Shown here: positions 10,960-20,798 of the stretch, one piece after another
Position numbering within the stretch: the first letter of the stretch is position 1
Layout of the letters: every line of letters begins with the position of its first letter
Assembly: GCF_030010215.1 (NCBI RefSeq)
Contig: NZ_JASCRR010000010.1
Location: 62,001 to 126,000 of the forward strand
From: Tianweitania sp. UT-5YL-CI-8
GTDB lineage: Bacteria; Pseudomonadota; Alphaproteobacteria; Rhizobiales; Rhizobiaceae
DNA: 64,000 nucleotides
Direction of reading: 5' to 3'
The notes under the pieces: generated by a model
Seen by the model: the letters and a program-made list of their open reading frames with translations, nothing else
Told to the model about the DNA's origin: nothing
Database searches by the model: none
Position numbers and translations under genes: made by a program

Positions 10960-12393
10960 TCATGTACGGTCGGCCGCCCTGGAGCGCACCGGATATGATG
11001 TGACGAGCGTGTCGACCAATCGGGAGAACCCGATGCCGTTTGACGATTTGATCATGATGACATCGCCCGGACGGACGGTTTCGAGCAGCACCGGCTGCAA
11101 TTCGTCGACGGTCGGGCGATAGATCGAGAAAATCTTGTCGGGCAGGTTTTCGGACATGACCTTGATTTCCGGTCCCGCCATCATGACCATGTCGGTATTG
11201 GTCGAGCCGACATAATCGCCCAGCGCGGAATGCAGCCGTCCCGAATGCTCGCCGAGTTCCAGCATGTCGCCCAGAACGGCGATGCGCCGGCCCTCGCCTG
11301 AGACTGGCGTGGCGTCGAGCAGGTCGATAGCCGCCTTCATCGAAGCGGGATTGGCGTTGTAGCTTTCATCGATCACGGTGAACGGCCCATCGGGATGATA
11401 CAGAATATGCCGCTGGCCGCGGCCGCGTTCGGCCGTCAATCCCGACAGAGCAACCGCAACCGTCGGCACATCGGCGCCGACGAGGTGGGCGGCGCCGAGC
11501 ACGGCGAGCGCGTTCTGCACGATGTGGCGCCCCGGCGCGCCGATGCGTGCAGCGATTTCGCGGCCGCCGATACGGGCGACAATCATCGAATGATCCGCAT
11601 GCAGTTCGGCCTTCATCAGGCGAAAGGTCGAGCGCGCATTTTCGCCGAAGGTCGGCGCGTTTTCCACGCCGGCATCCTTGGCCATGCGGTCGAGCAGTTT
11701 CCAGCGCGTGTCGTCGCGGTTGAGCAGCGCCGCGCCACCCTTTTCGATGCCTTCGAAAATCTCGGCTTTCGCCTTGGCGATCTCATCGAGATTGTGGAAA
11801 TGACCGAGATGGGCAGCGGCTATCAACGTGATGATCGCGACATGCGGCCGGACCATCTTCACCAGCGGCCGGATTTCGCCAGCATGGTTCATGCCGATCT
11901 CGAAGATCGCGTAGTCGCAATCCTGCGGCATGCGCGCCAGCGTCAGGGGCACGCCCCAATGATTGTTGAAGGACTTGTCCGACGCATGCACCTTGCCAAC
12001 CGAGGACAGGGCGAAACGCAACGCTTCCTTGGTGCTCGTCTTTCCGGCCGAGCCGGTGACGGCGATGATGCGCGCATCGGTGCGCGCGCGCGCGGCGTTG
12101 CCCGTCTTTTCCAGCGCCGCCAGCACATCCTGAACCACGATCATCGGCGTAGTCAGCCGCCCCATGGCCGGCAATTTACCTTCCGAAACGACCAAAACAG
12201 CAGCGCCGGCCTTGATGGCCGCCGTCGCGTAGTCATGGCCGTCCATCTTGTCGCCCTTGATGGCAAAAAAGGCTTCGCCCGGCTTGAGCGAGCGGCTGTC
12301 GATGGAAATGCCGGTGATCCCCTCCGGCATTTGACCGAAGGGCCTGCCGCCGGTGGCTTCCACCAAGGCGTCGGAGGTCCACAAAAAGCTCAT
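10960..12393 (-). CDS. murF: UDP-MurNAc-tripeptide--D-alanyl-D-alanine ligase
   Basis: MurF adds D-Ala-D-Ala to complete the pentapeptide precursor. The 477-residue product has an N-terminal UDP-binding domain ([21 protein letters not shown]), the ATP-binding [15 protein letters not shown] near 115, [11 protein letters not shown] in the centre and [16 protein letters not shown] in the C-terminal domain. Its start overlaps the murE stop by 4 bases. Confidence 0.97.
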   Translation of the reverse strand: MSFLWTSDALVEATGGRPFGQMPEGITGISIDSRSLKPGEAFFAIKGDKMDGHDYATAAIKAGAAVLVVSEGKLPAMGRLTTPMIVVQDVLAALEKTGNAARARTDARIIAVTGSAGKTSTKEALRFALSSVGKVHASDKSFNNHWGVPLTLARMPQDCDYAIFEIGMNHAGEIRPLVKMVRPHVAIITLIAAAHLGHFHNLDEIAKAKAEIFEGIEKGGAALLNRDDTRWKLLDRMAKDAGVENAPTFGENARSTFRLMKAELHADHSMIVARIGGREIAARIGAPGRHIVQNALAVLGAAHLVGADVPTVAVALSGLTAERGRGQRHILYHPDGPFTVIDESYNANPASMKAAIDLLDATPVSGEGRRIAVLGDMLELGEHSGRLHSALGDYVGSTNTDMVMMAGPEIKVMSENLPDKIFSIYRPTVDELQPVLLETVRPGDVIMIKSSNGIGFSRLVDTLVTSYPVRSRAADRT

Positions 12394-13844
12394 GCGCTCA
12401 ACTCCTGCAGAGCGCGGCGCACCTCGGCATGATCCGAGAAGGGAAGCGTCCGGTTGCCGATGGTCTGGCCTTCCTCATGCCCCTTGCCCGCGACGATCAA
12501 GGTGTCCCCGGCCTGGAGCATCTTTACGGCTTCGGCGATAGCTTCGTGCCGGTCGCCGATCTCGGTCGCGCCGGGCGCAGCCGCAAGGATCGCGGAACGG
12601 ATGGCCTCCGGCACTTCCGAGCGCGGATTGTCGTCTGTCACCACAACCACGTCGGCCAGCCGCGTGGCGATTTCGCCCATGATCGGACGCTTGCCGCGGT
12701 CGCGGTCGCCGCCGCAGCCAAAGACGACGATGACGCGTCCGGTGGTGAAGGGCCGGACGGACGTCAACACGTTCTCCAGCGCATCCGGCTTGTGGGCGTA
12801 ATCGACATAGACCGGCGCGCCGGCCGGGGTGGTTCCGACCAGATCAAGCCGGCCGGGAGCGCCCTTGAGATTTTCGAGCGCGGCCAGAGCTTTCGGCGCC
12901 GGCGTACCTGTCGAAATCGCCAAACCGGCGGCGACCAGCGCATTGTAGATCTGGAAATCGCCGGCCAGCGGTAAGACGATCTCGTGTATGAGGCCGTCGT
13001 ATTCGATTTCCGCCCGCTGCCGGTGCCGCTCATGCTCGACGCGCTTGAGCCTCAGATAATCGCCGTGTCGTCCAACAGTCAGCACGTCGAGCCCGGCCGA
13101 CTTTGCGGCCTTGATCGTCGGCTCGGACCATGGATCGTCTGCGAAAACAACCGCGGGCGCGCCCTTTGGCAGCAACTCGCCGAACAGCCGCAGCTTGGCG
13201 CGATGATAGTCCTCGACCGTAGGATGATAATCCATATGGTCGCGGCCGAGATTGGTGAAACCGCCGGCAGCCAGGCGCACGCCGTCGAGGCGATGCTGGT
13301 CGAGGCCATGGCTGGAGGCTTCCATCGACGCGTGGGTAACGCCGGCATCGGCGAGTTCAGCCAAAAGCTGGTGCAGCGCGACCGGATCGGGCGTGGTCAG
13401 CGAACCATAATCATTGCGGCCGGGGGCAACCACGCCTGTGGTGCCGATGCTGGCAGCTGCGAATCCCGCCTGCTCCCAGATCTGCCGCGTGAAAGCGGCG
13501 ACCGAGGTCTTGCCGCTGGTGCCTGTGACCGCGACCATGGTTTCGGGCTGGCGGGCATAGAACCGAGCGGCGAGACGCGATAGCGCTTGGCGCGGCTCGT
13601 CAACGGCAAAGACTGGAACCGCGGCGGCTGGGATTTTCGCATTGCGCTCGGCCACCACCGCGGCAGCCCCGCGCGCAATGGCATCTGCCACGTAAGCGGC
13701 CCCGTCGGCCTTGGTGCCGGGAATGGCGACAAAGACGAAACCGGGCGCGGCCTGCCTCGAATCCGAGGTGACCCCGCTCACCGCCTCGTTGTCGAGGGAC
13801 GATCCCTCGATGGGCAGAATTCCGGCTAAATCGCTGAACTTCAT
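12390..13844 (-). CDS. murE: UDP-MurNAc-L-Ala-D-Glu--meso-diaminopimelate ligase
   Basis: MurE adds the third residue of the stem peptide. The 484-residue product starts [14 protein letters not shown]. It shows [18 protein letters not shown], the P-loop [15 protein letters not shown] and the [13 protein letters not shown] segment. The substrate-specificity motif DNPR in [14 protein letters not shown] indicates meso-diaminopimelate, as expected for a Gram-negative cell wall. An ATG 11 codons upstream was not used because the extension is not MurE-like and the SD (CGGAAA) fits the downstream ATG. Confidence 0.96.
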   Translation of the reverse strand: MKFSDLAGILPIEGSSLDNEAVSGVTSDSRQAAPGFVFVAIPGTKADGAAYVADAIARGAAAVVAERNAKIPAAAVPVFAVDEPRQALSRLAARFYARQPETMVAVTGTSGKTSVAAFTRQIWEQAGFAAASIGTTGVVAPGRNDYGSLTTPDPVALHQLLAELADAGVTHASMEASSHGLDQHRLDGVRLAAGGFTNLGRDHMDYHPTVEDYHRAKLRLFGELLPKGAPAVVFADDPWSEPTIKAAKSAGLDVLTVGRHGDYLRLKRVEHERHRQRAEIEYDGLIHEIVLPLAGDFQIYNALVAAGLAISTGTPAPKALAALENLKGAPGRLDLVGTTPAGAPVYVDYAHKPDALENVLTSVRPFTTGRVIVVFGCGGDRDRGKRPIMGEIATRLADVVVVTDDNPRSEVPEAIRSAILAAAPGATEIGDRHEAIAEAVKMLQAGDTLIVAGKGHEEGQTIGNRTLPFSDHAEVRRALQELSA

Positions 13845-13895
13845 GGATTTCCGTTCGTCGAAGGATTGGCGCGCCATCCTCGGCGCGCCTGAGAA

Positions 13896-15611
13896 TCATT
13901 GATAGGATGCGAGCTTTGCTTCGGTTTCTTGGCTGAAATCAGGCTGCACGCCAAGCATGGGCGCTGCCCTGCGGATAATGTTGGACACGATCGGCGCCGC
14001 GTTCATGCCGGCCGTCGCGGGAAGACCAGGCTTCTCCGGCTTCGGTTCATCAATGATGCTCAGCACGACATATTGTGGATCGTCCATCGGGAATGCGGCC
14101 AGGAAGGCATTGAACCGAACGTCACTGGCATAGCGGCCGTTGACGACCTTTTCCGCGGTTCCCGTCTTGCCGCCTACGCGGTAGCCCGGCACGGTGGCGC
14201 GCTTTCCTGAGCCGCCGGGTGCGGTGGCATTCAGATTGTAGAGATAGCGCATGTCCACGCTGGTCTGCGGATTCAGGATCTGGCTGGAATGCGCATCCGC
14301 ATCGGCCTGGCTGCGCGGAAGGAAAGTCGGCTCGAACAGCTTGCCGCCATTCATCAGCGCCGCCGCGCCCACCGCCGTCTGCAGCGGCGTGGTCGACATG
14401 CCGTGTCCAAAGGCAATGGTGATCGAATGCACCTTCTTCCACACGCGCGGCTCAGTCGGGCGCGCCACCTCGGGCAGCTCGGTCTGCATCCTGTCGAGCA
14501 GGCCGATGCGCTTGAGGAACTCGCGGTGGCCCTCAATGCCGACGACATCGGCCTCGCGGGCAGAGCCGATGTTGGACGAATAGATGAACACCTCCGGCAG
14601 GGTCAGCACCCGGCCCTTGCCGTGGAAGTCGCGGATCGTCTGGCGGCCGATGGTGATCGGCCGACGGGCATCGAAGGTGCTGTTCATGTTCACCTTGCCC
14701 GAATCGAGCGCCATCGCGGTGGTGAAGCTCTTGATCGTGGAACCCATCTCGTAGACGCCGGCGGACATCCGGTTGAGCCGGTCCTTGTCCTGCGCGTTGT
14801 AAGGGTTGTTCGGGTCGAAGTCCGGCACCGACGCCATGGCGACGACTTCCCCGGTCTTGGCGTTGAGCACCACGGCGCCGGCGGCAATCGCATGGTATTT
14901 CTGCATCGCGTTGACGATTTCGTCGCGCACGATGTGCTGCACGCGCAGATCGATCGACAGCCGGACAGGCTGGAGGTCGGACGCAATGGCGAGACCCGAG
15001 GCCTGGAGATCGGCGAGGCCCTGATCGTCGATATATTTCTCGAGGCCGGAAATGCCCTTGTTGTCGATGTTGGTGAGCCCGACGATGTGCGATGTCGTCT
15101 CGCCCGCAGGATAGAACCGTCGCTTTTCGGTGCGGAAGCCGATGCCTGGCAGGCCGAGCTGCATGATGTCGGCCTGCTGGCGTGGCGTCAGCTGGCGCTT
15201 GAGCCAGACAAAACCGGTGCCGCTTTTCAGCTTGTGATAAGTCTGCTCGACATCGAGATCGGTGAGCACGGTCGACAGCTTTTCGACCGCCTCATCGGCA
15301 TCGACGATGCGGCGCGGCTCGGCAAACAGCGAAAAGGTCTTGATGTCGGTCGCCAGCACTTCGCCGTTGCGGTCCACGATATCCGGACGCGAAGCGGTAA
15401 CGCGCGACTCAGGCCCACGCGATTCATCGGGGTTCTGCAATCCGTAGTAAACGAGGCGGCCGGCTATGGTGGCGTAGATGCCGAAGAACACCGCCATGGT
15501 CATCACCACGCGGGTTTTGGTCCGTCCACCCGTCGACTTGCGCGCGCCATTGATGACGATCGCCTCAGCGTCGGCAGTCTTTGCCTTCTTCCACCGCTTT
15601 AAGCTAATCAT
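13896..15611 (-). CDS. ftsI: Peptidoglycan D,D-transpeptidase FtsI (PBP3)
   Basis: FtsI is the class B penicillin-binding protein that cross-links septal murein with FtsW. The 571-residue protein has a basic cytoplasmic tail, one membrane anchor around residues 35-57 and a pedestal domain beginning at SRVTASRPDIVDRNG. Its transpeptidase domain has STIK (Ser291 nucleophile, Lys294), SSN and KTGT in order. Length is normal. The last codons of ftsL overlap its start by 4 bases, while 51 bases separate it from murE. Confidence 0.97.
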   Translation of the reverse strand: MISLKRWKKAKTADAEAIVINGARKSTGGRTKTRVVMTMAVFFGIYATIAGRLVYYGLQNPDESRGPESRVTASRPDIVDRNGEVLATDIKTFSLFAEPRRIVDADEAVEKLSTVLTDLDVEQTYHKLKSGTGFVWLKRQLTPRQQADIMQLGLPGIGFRTEKRRFYPAGETTSHIVGLTNIDNKGISGLEKYIDDQGLADLQASGLAIASDLQPVRLSIDLRVQHIVRDEIVNAMQKYHAIAAGAVVLNAKTGEVVAMASVPDFDPNNPYNAQDKDRLNRMSAGVYEMGSTIKSFTTAMALDSGKVNMNSTFDARRPITIGRQTIRDFHGKGRVLTLPEVFIYSSNIGSAREADVVGIEGHREFLKRIGLLDRMQTELPEVARPTEPRVWKKVHSITIAFGHGMSTTPLQTAVGAAALMNGGKLFEPTFLPRSQADADAHSSQILNPQTSVDMRYLYNLNATAPGGSGKRATVPGYRVGGKTGTAEKVVNGRYASDVRFNAFLAAFPMDDPQYVVLSIIDEPKPEKPGLPATAGMNAAPIVSNIIRRAAPMLGVQPDFSQETEAKLASYQ

Positions 15612-15982
15612 CGCGCGATGCTCCCGGTGACGACCTTGTCTTTGGTCTGGTGACCGTTGCTGACCACCTTCTCATCGCTGCCTTCAGGCAGTTCGACTGG
15701 CTTTTCGGGTATGTCGCCGAAGCCGACGATCTGCTGCGGCTGCGTTACCTGCAGCTTGAGGTCTTCCTGGAAGGTTTCGGTCAGCTTCTGAAGGCGGGCC
15801 GGCTGGGTCAGCAGGCTCCAGTCAGCATTGAGAAGGTCGATCGTATCCTCCTCATAGCGAATCTGCGCCTGGATTTTACGGATGGTGTCGAGACGGTTCT
15901 CCGCCTCGTGCTTGGTCTTGTAGGTAAAGGCTGCCGCCGAGACCATAACCGCAATCAATACTATGTCGGTTGTGCGAAACAC
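15608..15982 (-). CDS. ftsL: Cell division protein FtsL
   Basis: FtsL is a short bitopic coiled-coil protein that forms a complex with FtsB and FtsQ and helps activate FtsWI. The 124-residue product begins with a membrane segment (TDIVLIAVMVSAAAFTYKT), followed by a heptad-like region (AENRLDTIRKIQAQIRYEED) and the DLLNADWSLLTQPARLQKL block typical of alphaproteobacterial FtsL. The position between rsmH and ftsI is diagnostic, since the family diverges fast in sequence. Confidence 0.92.
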   Translation of the reverse strand: MFRTTDIVLIAVMVSAAAFTYKTKHEAENRLDTIRKIQAQIRYEEDTIDLLNADWSLLTQPARLQKLTETFQEDLKLQVTQPQQIVGFGDIPEKPVELPEGSDEKVVSNGHQTKDKVVTGSIAR

Positions 15983-15985
15983 GTC

Positions 15986-17002
15986 TCACCTCTCTCCCGC
16001 TGAAAGGATGTCGGGAAGCCTTGGAAATCCGAACAAGGAAAAATCCGCCGCCCGTGCCGGAGCATCGGTGCGGACCGCCGCTCGCAGCTTGGCCGAACGG
16101 GCGCGTGGGTTGATCGCCGTTTCCGCTTCGCTCGGCTCGACGGCACCGCCATCCCTATCAAAGGTGATGTCCTTCGAGCGCACCTGCGGAAGATGGCGAG
16201 AACCCGCCGGATTGGTCGAACGGTCGGCGATGAAGCGCTTGACGATACGATCCTCAAGCGAATGGAACGTGACCACCACCAGCCTGCCGCCGGGCTTCAA
16301 GACCTGCTCCGCTGCAAACAAAGCGTGCGCGAGCTGGCCGAGTTCGTCGTTGACGAAGATGCGCAGGGCCTGGAACACGCGCGTCGCCGGATGGATGCGG
16401 TCCTTGGGGTTGCGCCCGACATGGGTTTCGATCGCGTCGGCAAGTTCCAGCGTACGCTCGAACGGACGCTTTTCGCGCCGCTTCTCGATCATGCGCGCGA
16501 TGCGCCCTGCATGCCGTTCCTCGCCCAGAAGGCCGAAGATGCGTGTCAGATCGGTTGTTTTGAACGTGTTGACGACATCGGCGGCGCTCGGCCCGGTCTG
16601 TGCCATGCGCATGTCGAGCGGACCGTCAAAACGAAAGGAAAAGCCGCGCTCCGCCTGGTCGATCTGCATGGACGAAACGCCAATGTCGAGCACCACGCCG
16701 TCGACATCCGAGACATGGCTGGCCAAGTCGGAAAATGCTGCATGAACCAGCTTGAGACGCCCGTTCGACGCAGCTTCCATCTCCCATCCCGCGGCAATGG
16801 CATCCGGATCGCGGTCGAAACCGACGACGGACGCACCGGCAGCCAAAATGGATCTGGTATAGCCGCCCGCGCCGAAAGTGCCGTCGACGATGGTCTCGCC
16901 TTCGGAAGGCCGCAGCGCTTCCAGAACTTCGCCAAGGAGAACCGGAATGTGACGGGTTTCGTCGCCAACGACGACTGGTCGGTCGCTGTCGCCAGCCATC
17001 AT
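15986..17002 (-). CDS. rsmH: 16S rRNA (cytosine(1402)-N(4))-methyltransferase
   Basis: RsmH (formerly MraW) methylates N4 of C1402 in the ribosomal decoding centre using SAM. The 338-residue product starts MMAGDSDRP and then shows [13 protein letters not shown], the SAM-binding [17 protein letters not shown] and [35 protein letters not shown] and [15 protein letters not shown] follow, all family signatures. The open frame extends far upstream to 17647, but that extension runs antiparallel to nothing conserved and overlaps mraZ, so the ATG overlapping the mraZ stop by 4 bases is preferred. Confidence 0.96.
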   Translation of the reverse strand: MMAGDSDRPVVVGDETRHIPVLLGEVLEALRPSEGETIVDGTFGAGGYTRSILAAGASVVGFDRDPDAIAAGWEMEAASNGRLKLVHAAFSDLASHVSDVDGVVLDIGVSSMQIDQAERGFSFRFDGPLDMRMAQTGPSAADVVNTFKTTDLTRIFGLLGEERHAGRIARMIEKRREKRPFERTLELADAIETHVGRNPKDRIHPATRVFQALRIFVNDELGQLAHALFAAEQVLKPGGRLVVVTFHSLEDRIVKRFIADRSTNPAGSRHLPQVRSKDITFDRDGGAVEPSEAETAINPRARSAKLRAAVRTDAPARAADFSLFGFPRLPDILSAGER

Positions 17003-17457
17003 TCCGGTATCTCCCCAGGCTTCGTCCCCTGCCGAAGCTTCAACAACCGTGCGCGCACCGCCGCGCCATGGGCGCGCAGCCGTTCCGGCTCCCACATCTG
17101 AAAGAAATGCCCACGGCCAACGAACGCCACTTCCGTCGTGATGCCGGTGTGCTCCCGCAGGAAATCGGTCATGGTGATTCGGCCGTCCTGATCGACTTTC
17201 AGGAAGCTGCCGTCGCCATGGCAAAAGAAGGAGATGTCGTCCGCAAGCCCCAGAAGTGGGTCCTCCTGCGCGATGCGCTGCTCGTAGCGGTCGAGAAGGT
17301 CCGGTCCGCCGACATCCAGCGCCGGCACTTCCAGCGCGCGCAAGGCGTAGAGTTCCGAATAACCGCGCTTCTGAACCACCGTCCTGAAATGCGCAGGCAC
17401 GGACACACGCCCCTTGGCGTCGATCCTGTTGACTGCGTTTGACAGAAACCGATCCAT
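16999..17457 (-). CDS. mraZ: Transcriptional regulator MraZ
   Basis: MraZ is an AbrB-fold DNA-binding protein that represses its own dcw operon. The 152-residue product has two MraZ/SpoVT-AbrB repeats. The first is near residues 3-50 ([20 protein letters not shown]) and the second near 85-130 ([17 protein letters not shown]). The start at 17457 was chosen over an upstream ATG because it gives the canonical [10 protein letters not shown] opening and has a GAAAGGA ribosome-binding site. It is the first gene of the cluster, and an array of candidate MraZ boxes lies about 180 bp upstream. Confidence 0.95.
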   Translation of the reverse strand: MDRFLSNAVNRIDAKGRVSVPAHFRTVVQKRGYSELYALRALEVPALDVGGPDLLDRYEQRIAQEDPLLGLADDISFFCHGDGSFLKVDQDGRITMTDFLREHTGITTEVAFVGRGHFFQMWEPERLRAHGAAVRARLLKLRQGTKPGEIPE

Positions 17458-17635
17458 CGATCCTTTCGGTTGCCCCCGCACCCCGGAATTCATTCAAAGC
17501 CATGCCCTCGGAGCACGGCCCAATCGCTGTCCCACGCGCTTCGCCAAGTGCGCGAACGGCCTGCCCCACAGTCGCCACGACTGCGGGTTTGGCGAACGCT
17601 TCACCCTGTACTGGAACGAAGTGCTGATGGTCCGA

Positions 17636-17670
17636 ATGGGATATCATGGGCCAATATGGGCGTCAACGGG
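17636..17670. promoter_or_regulatory. MraZ operator: four boxes at 10-bp spacing
   Basis: On the plus strand ATGGG occurs at 17636, 17646 and 17656 and ACGGG at 17666, each separated by exactly five other bases. E. coli MraZ is known to bind direct TGGGN repeats separated by 5 bp upstream of mraZ. Here the boxes read on the strand opposite to mraZ. Position and exact periodicity make an autoregulatory operator likely. Confidence 0.75.
17638..17666 (-). promoter_or_regulatory. Candidate mraZ promoter inside the MraZ boxes
   Basis: On the minus strand TTGACG (17666-17661) is followed after 17 bases by TATCCC (17643-17638). The -35 is a good sigma-70-type match and the -10 is poor. It would place the transcript start near 17631 and leave an untranslated leader of about 170 bases. 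Overlap with the repeat array would let MraZ block RNA polymerase. The remaining gap between mraZ and rnpB shows no convincing gene. Confidence 0.4.
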
Positions 17671-17889
17671 AACGGGGTGGATCGGGCGACACCATCCGGG
17701 GCCAGTCGGCCTTTTCACGGCATCCCTGTTTTTATCCTCCATTAAGGTTTACGAACGGTTAGCGACCGCAGTCGAATACCGATTGGCCTTAACATTGGAG
17801 ATGGGACGCATCAGGCCGATCCATCGCCTGAAGCGCCTGAATCAGGAACCCAGCTTGAAATCTTAAACCCTTGGCTGAAAAGGAGAAAA

Positions 17890-18287
17890 TTGCCAGCCGG
17901 CCTGTAAGCCGGGTTCTGTATGGCCTCGCCGCCTTGCAGCGGCGAAACGTGGCGGCCATTCATCTTGGACGCATGTTGCCATACGCCTCGTGCAACCTAC
18001 CCGGGCGACAGGCCGGAAACAGCCCTGAGAGTTTCCCCTCGCGTCGCCCCTATTCGGTTTTGCTCCCGGTGGGGTTTGCCGTGCCGCTCCTGTTGCCAGT
18101 CGCGCGGTGGGCTCTTACCCCACCCTTTCACCCTTGCCCCGGCATGCCGAGGCGGTTTGCTTTCTGTGGCACTTTCCCTGGGGTCGCCCCCGCCGGCCAT
18201 TAACCGGCACCGTATTTCCATGGAGCCCGGACTTTCCTCATCCGCAGCCTTTCGACTTTGCGGATGCGGCCGCCCGGCCGGCTGGCA
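17890..18287 (-). ncRNA. rnpB: RNase P RNA
   Basis: This is the catalytic RNA of ribonuclease P, which matures tRNA 5' ends. The ends form a perfect 11-bp P1 stem: the 5' strand is complementary to 18276-18286 and the 3' strand to 17892-17902. Just inside the 5' end is the universal GAGGAAAGTCCGGGCTCC block (complement of about 18223-18240). Near the 3' end is ACAGAACCCGGCTTACAG, another conserved RnpB signature. The length of about 400 nt fits alphaproteobacterial type A RNAs. A T-rich stretch (ATTTTCTCCTTTT) follows the 3' end and may terminate transcription. Confidence 0.96.
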
Positions 18288-18292
18288 TCGCG

Positions 18293-18321
18293 TATAAAGG
18301 GTGTCGCGTCGCAAAACGCAA
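18293..18321 (-). promoter_or_regulatory. rnpB promoter
   Basis: On the minus strand TTGCGT (18321-18316), 17 bases, TTTATA (18298-18293). The predicted start falls about 7 bases later, at 18286, which is exactly the first base of the P1 stem. Confidence 0.65.
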
Positions 18322-18351
18322 ACGAAAACACGTGCCTTACGCCGTTTTCGC

Positions 18352-19002
18352 TCAGGCTCCGGCCAGTTGCACCTTCACCTTGCCGCAATAGGAAGACGAC
18401 ACCGGGTTCATCCGCTTGGCCGCATGGCCGGCATTGTATTTGAGGATTGTGCCGCAGGTTTCTCCGCCGCTCAGCCTGTGCGCTTCGGCGAGGTACTTCA
18501 TGCCGAACTTGATGTTGGTCTCGGGATCGTAGAGCCCCTTGGTCGAGCCGCTATAGCCCATCATCCGGGCGGTCGCCGGCTTGATCTGCATGAGCCCGAC
18601 TTCGCCGGCGCTGCCGCGCGCGTTGGGCCGGTAGTTGCTTTCGATCTTGACCACCGCATGCGCCAGGGAAAGCGGAACGCCGTAACTGGAGGCATAGCGC
18701 TCGATGATCACGGCGTAAGGCACCTTGGAGGCTTTGCCCGCGCTCTTGGCGGCATCCGATGCATCGGCGCCCGCCTTGCCTCCGATGGAGCCCGTCTTGG
18801 TGATATCCAGAACCGTCTTCTCACGGCTTCCACACCCGAAAAGGTATGGGCAGTCTGCGCCGTCCTCGGCTTTCGCCGTTGTGCTGACGCGCTCGATTTG
18901 TGCTTGGGTCTTGGATGCTGCCGGCTTGGCGGCGTCGGCATAGGCAGACGAAGAAAAAGCGGCGGCAACAAACGCTACCGGCAAAACAAAAAGATTTTTC
19001 AT
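18352..19002 (-). CDS. Lytic transglycosylase (SLT domain, periplasmic)
   Basis: The protein is predicted to cleave MurNAc-GlcNAc bonds with formation of anhydroMurNAc. The 216-residue product has a signal peptide ending near SAYA (residue 22), then a linker with two cysteines. An SLT lysozyme-like domain starts at about residue 95. IESNYRPNARGSAGEVGLMQI contains the catalytic glutamate (Glu121) and the GLMQI motif, and LKYNAGH is the conserved C-terminal part. It is the first of four murein-acting proteins between 18.3 and 23.8 kb. It stands alone, 65 bases after the rnpB 5' end on the same strand. Confidence 0.9.
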   Translation of the reverse strand: MKNLFVLPVAFVAAAFSSSAYADAAKPAASKTQAQIERVSTTAKAEDGADCPYLFGCGSREKTVLDITKTGSIGGKAGADASDAAKSAGKASKVPYAVIIERYASSYGVPLSLAHAVVKIESNYRPNARGSAGEVGLMQIKPATARMMGYSGSTKGLYDPETNIKFGMKYLAEAHRLSGGETCGTILKYNAGHAAKRMNPVSSSYCGKVKVQLAGA

Positions 19003-19123
19003 ATTGTCCTTGTGGTCCTAAGCGTTGCCTGAAAGACAAGAACAACGCCTCATGATTATTGACAGGACAACTCCCACCAGATTGTCCAGAACTTGCGGGA
19101 CAAGGCTTTTAAGACTGAATGAG

Positions 19124-19143
19124 CGCCAAAGATGACTTTGGCG
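19124..19143 (-). terminator. Hairpin after the amidase gene
   Basis: A perfect 8-bp stem (CGCCAAAG/CTTTGGCG) with a 4-base loop lies 34 bases past the amidase stop. The following minus-strand bases are only moderately T-rich, so terminator function is tentative. Confidence 0.45.
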
Positions 19144-19176
19144 ATCACTTTCCGTTTCGTTTTGTAATCTTGTCGG

Positions 19177-19944
19177 CTACAGAATTCGATCGGAAGGCAT
19201 TTGGTCGAGCAGACGACGCAAGGTCATCAGGGTCGACTTATCGGCCACACCATTAATGAGACGCGGCCGGAAATGACGCTGGAAGGCGCTGACGACAATC
19301 CCCGTCTGGGCATCGAAAATGCCGGTGATTTCAATTCCATATCCATAGAGCGCAAGCATCGACTGCAACTCCTCGACCGCAGGTCCCTCGTCGCCCTCGC
19401 GCAGCACGGTTCCCTCGCCGCGCGGCGACGGCCGCAGCCACACGCCAAGGCCTTGATCAGCCAGAATTCGCCACGGAAATTTTTCGCCGGGATCGATCTT
19501 TCGGCCCGGCGCGATATCCGAATGCGCCAGAACTCGCTCCCGGCTAATGGCATGCCGCGCCACAATTCCTTCGCACAGGGCAATGACGGCCTCGATCTGA
19601 CGCTTTGGGAATGCCGGATAGCCGAAGGCATGACCAGGATTGTCGATCTCGATGCCGACCGAACTGGAATTGATGTCCGTATGGCCGCGCCAGGAACTCT
19701 TGCCGGCATGCCAGGCGCGGTCGCTCTCGCGCACCATCTGAACGATGCGGCCGTCCTCATGCACGATATAATGGCTGGAAACTTCGCTGGCCGGATTGCA
19801 AAGCCACGCTTCTGCGCCGTCTCCGCTTTCCATGCCGGTATAGTGCAGCACGATCATATCCGGACGAACAGGCCCCCTGCGCGGTCCGAAATTCGGCGAC
19901 ACCCTCACCTCGGCTCCTGCATGATCGGGCACAAAGCCGGTCAT
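19177..19944 (-). CDS. N-acetylmuramoyl-L-alanine amidase (AmiD-like, Ami_2 plus PG-binding domain)
   Basis: The enzyme is predicted to cut the bond between MurNAc and L-Ala in murein or anhydro-muropeptides. The 255-residue product has an Ami_2 domain with the zinc-ligand pattern His34 (VLHYTG), His141 and Asp151 (HSDIAPGRKIDPG). The spacing matches E. coli AmiD. The conserved AWHAG and SVGIEIDN segments are also present. A peptidoglycan-binding domain follows at about residues 185-250 (EGPAVEELQSMLALYGYGIE). No signal peptide or lipobox is visible, so it may be cytoplasmic and act in murein recycling, like AmpD. Its start overlaps djlA by 4 bases. Confidence 0.9.
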   Translation of the reverse strand: MTGFVPDHAGAEVRVSPNFGPRRGPVRPDMIVLHYTGMESGDGAEAWLCNPASEVSSHYIVHEDGRIVQMVRESDRAWHAGKSSWRGHTDINSSSVGIEIDNPGHAFGYPAFPKRQIEAVIALCEGIVARHAISRERVLAHSDIAPGRKIDPGEKFPWRILADQGLGVWLRPSPRGEGTVLREGDEGPAVEELQSMLALYGYGIEITGIFDAQTGIVVSAFQRHFRPRLINGVADKSTLMTLRRLLDQMPSDRIL

Positions 19945-20660
19945 GCAGGCTTGAGCCCGCGCTCGATCATCTCATAGGCGGCATTGATCGCGGCAATGCG
20001 GGTCGTGGCGATGCGGATGAATTCTTCGGGAAGACCGCGCGCAATCAGTTTGTCGGGGTGGTTGTTGGCCACCAGCTTTCGGTATTGCTTCTTCACATCC
20101 GCGAAAGGCTGGCCGCGCTCGATGCCCAGCACGCGCCACGGATCCGCCTGTCCCAGGTCGACATGCCGCGCGAGGATGGTTTCGTAATGCGCATCGCTGA
20201 TCTTGAACACGGTTGCGACCTCGCGAAGGAAGGTGCCTTCCAGTTCGTGCATTGCGCCATCGGCTTTCGCGATGTGGAACAGCCCGTCGAGGATGTCCTC
20301 GAGCACCGGGCAGTTTTCCTTGCCCGAGCCACACAGTCTGGCCATACGCGCGGCGTAAATCTCGAAACCGGCGACATCCTGCTTGGCGATGTCGTAAAGC
20401 CGCGCCACATTGCGCTGTTCCCTGGCTGGAACCTCGAATATCTCGTGGAAAGCACGGATTTCATCCTGGGTGACGACGCCGTCCGCTTTCGCCATCTTTG
20501 CGGACAGTGCGATCATCGCCACCGAAAACGCCACCCGCCTGCGAAGATCGGCATTGGCGGCAAATCGCGCACGCACGGCCTCTACCACGTCAGCCATACC
20601 GACGCAGGTGGCATTGGAAATGTAGGCGATGAACTCGCTGATACTGTTCCAGATCGACAT
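19941..20660 (-). CDS. DjlA-like J-domain protein with TerB domain
   Basis: This is a DnaK co-chaperone of the DjlA type. The 239-residue product has a TerB-like helical domain at about residues 45-155 (AKADGVVTQDEIRAFHEIF, with a second metal-binding-like AKADGAMHELEGTFL). A C-terminal J domain follows from about 170 (DPWRVLGIERGQPFADVKKQY) with the required HPD motif in NNHPDKL. E. coli DjlA has an N-terminal membrane anchor that is not evident here. It is translationally coupled to the downstream amidase, a pairing that suggests a shared envelope role but does not prove it. Confidence 0.88.
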   Translation of the reverse strand: MSIWNSISEFIAYISNATCVGMADVVEAVRARFAANADLRRRVAFSVAMIALSAKMAKADGVVTQDEIRAFHEIFEVPAREQRNVARLYDIAKQDVAGFEIYAARMARLCGSGKENCPVLEDILDGLFHIAKADGAMHELEGTFLREVATVFKISDAHYETILARHVDLGQADPWRVLGIERGQPFADVKKQYRKLVANNHPDKLIARGLPEEFIRIATTRIAAINAAYEMIERGLKPA

Positions 20661-20798
20661 CTTGGTTTCTTAGTGCCTGACGAAGTTGGAGAAAACCCGA
20701 ATGGACAAATAAATACCGGTGCGGGCTTTGCGTGGCCGATAGCGCTGGTCCAAGCGATTCAGCAATAAAGCTCGGACGGGACAGTATATGGCTCGAAA

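Noticed and set aside
15986-17647. 553-residue version of rsmH with a long N-terminal extension
   Set aside because: The extension is the out-of-frame complement of mraZ and its leader; RsmH homology begins just after the ATG at 17002.
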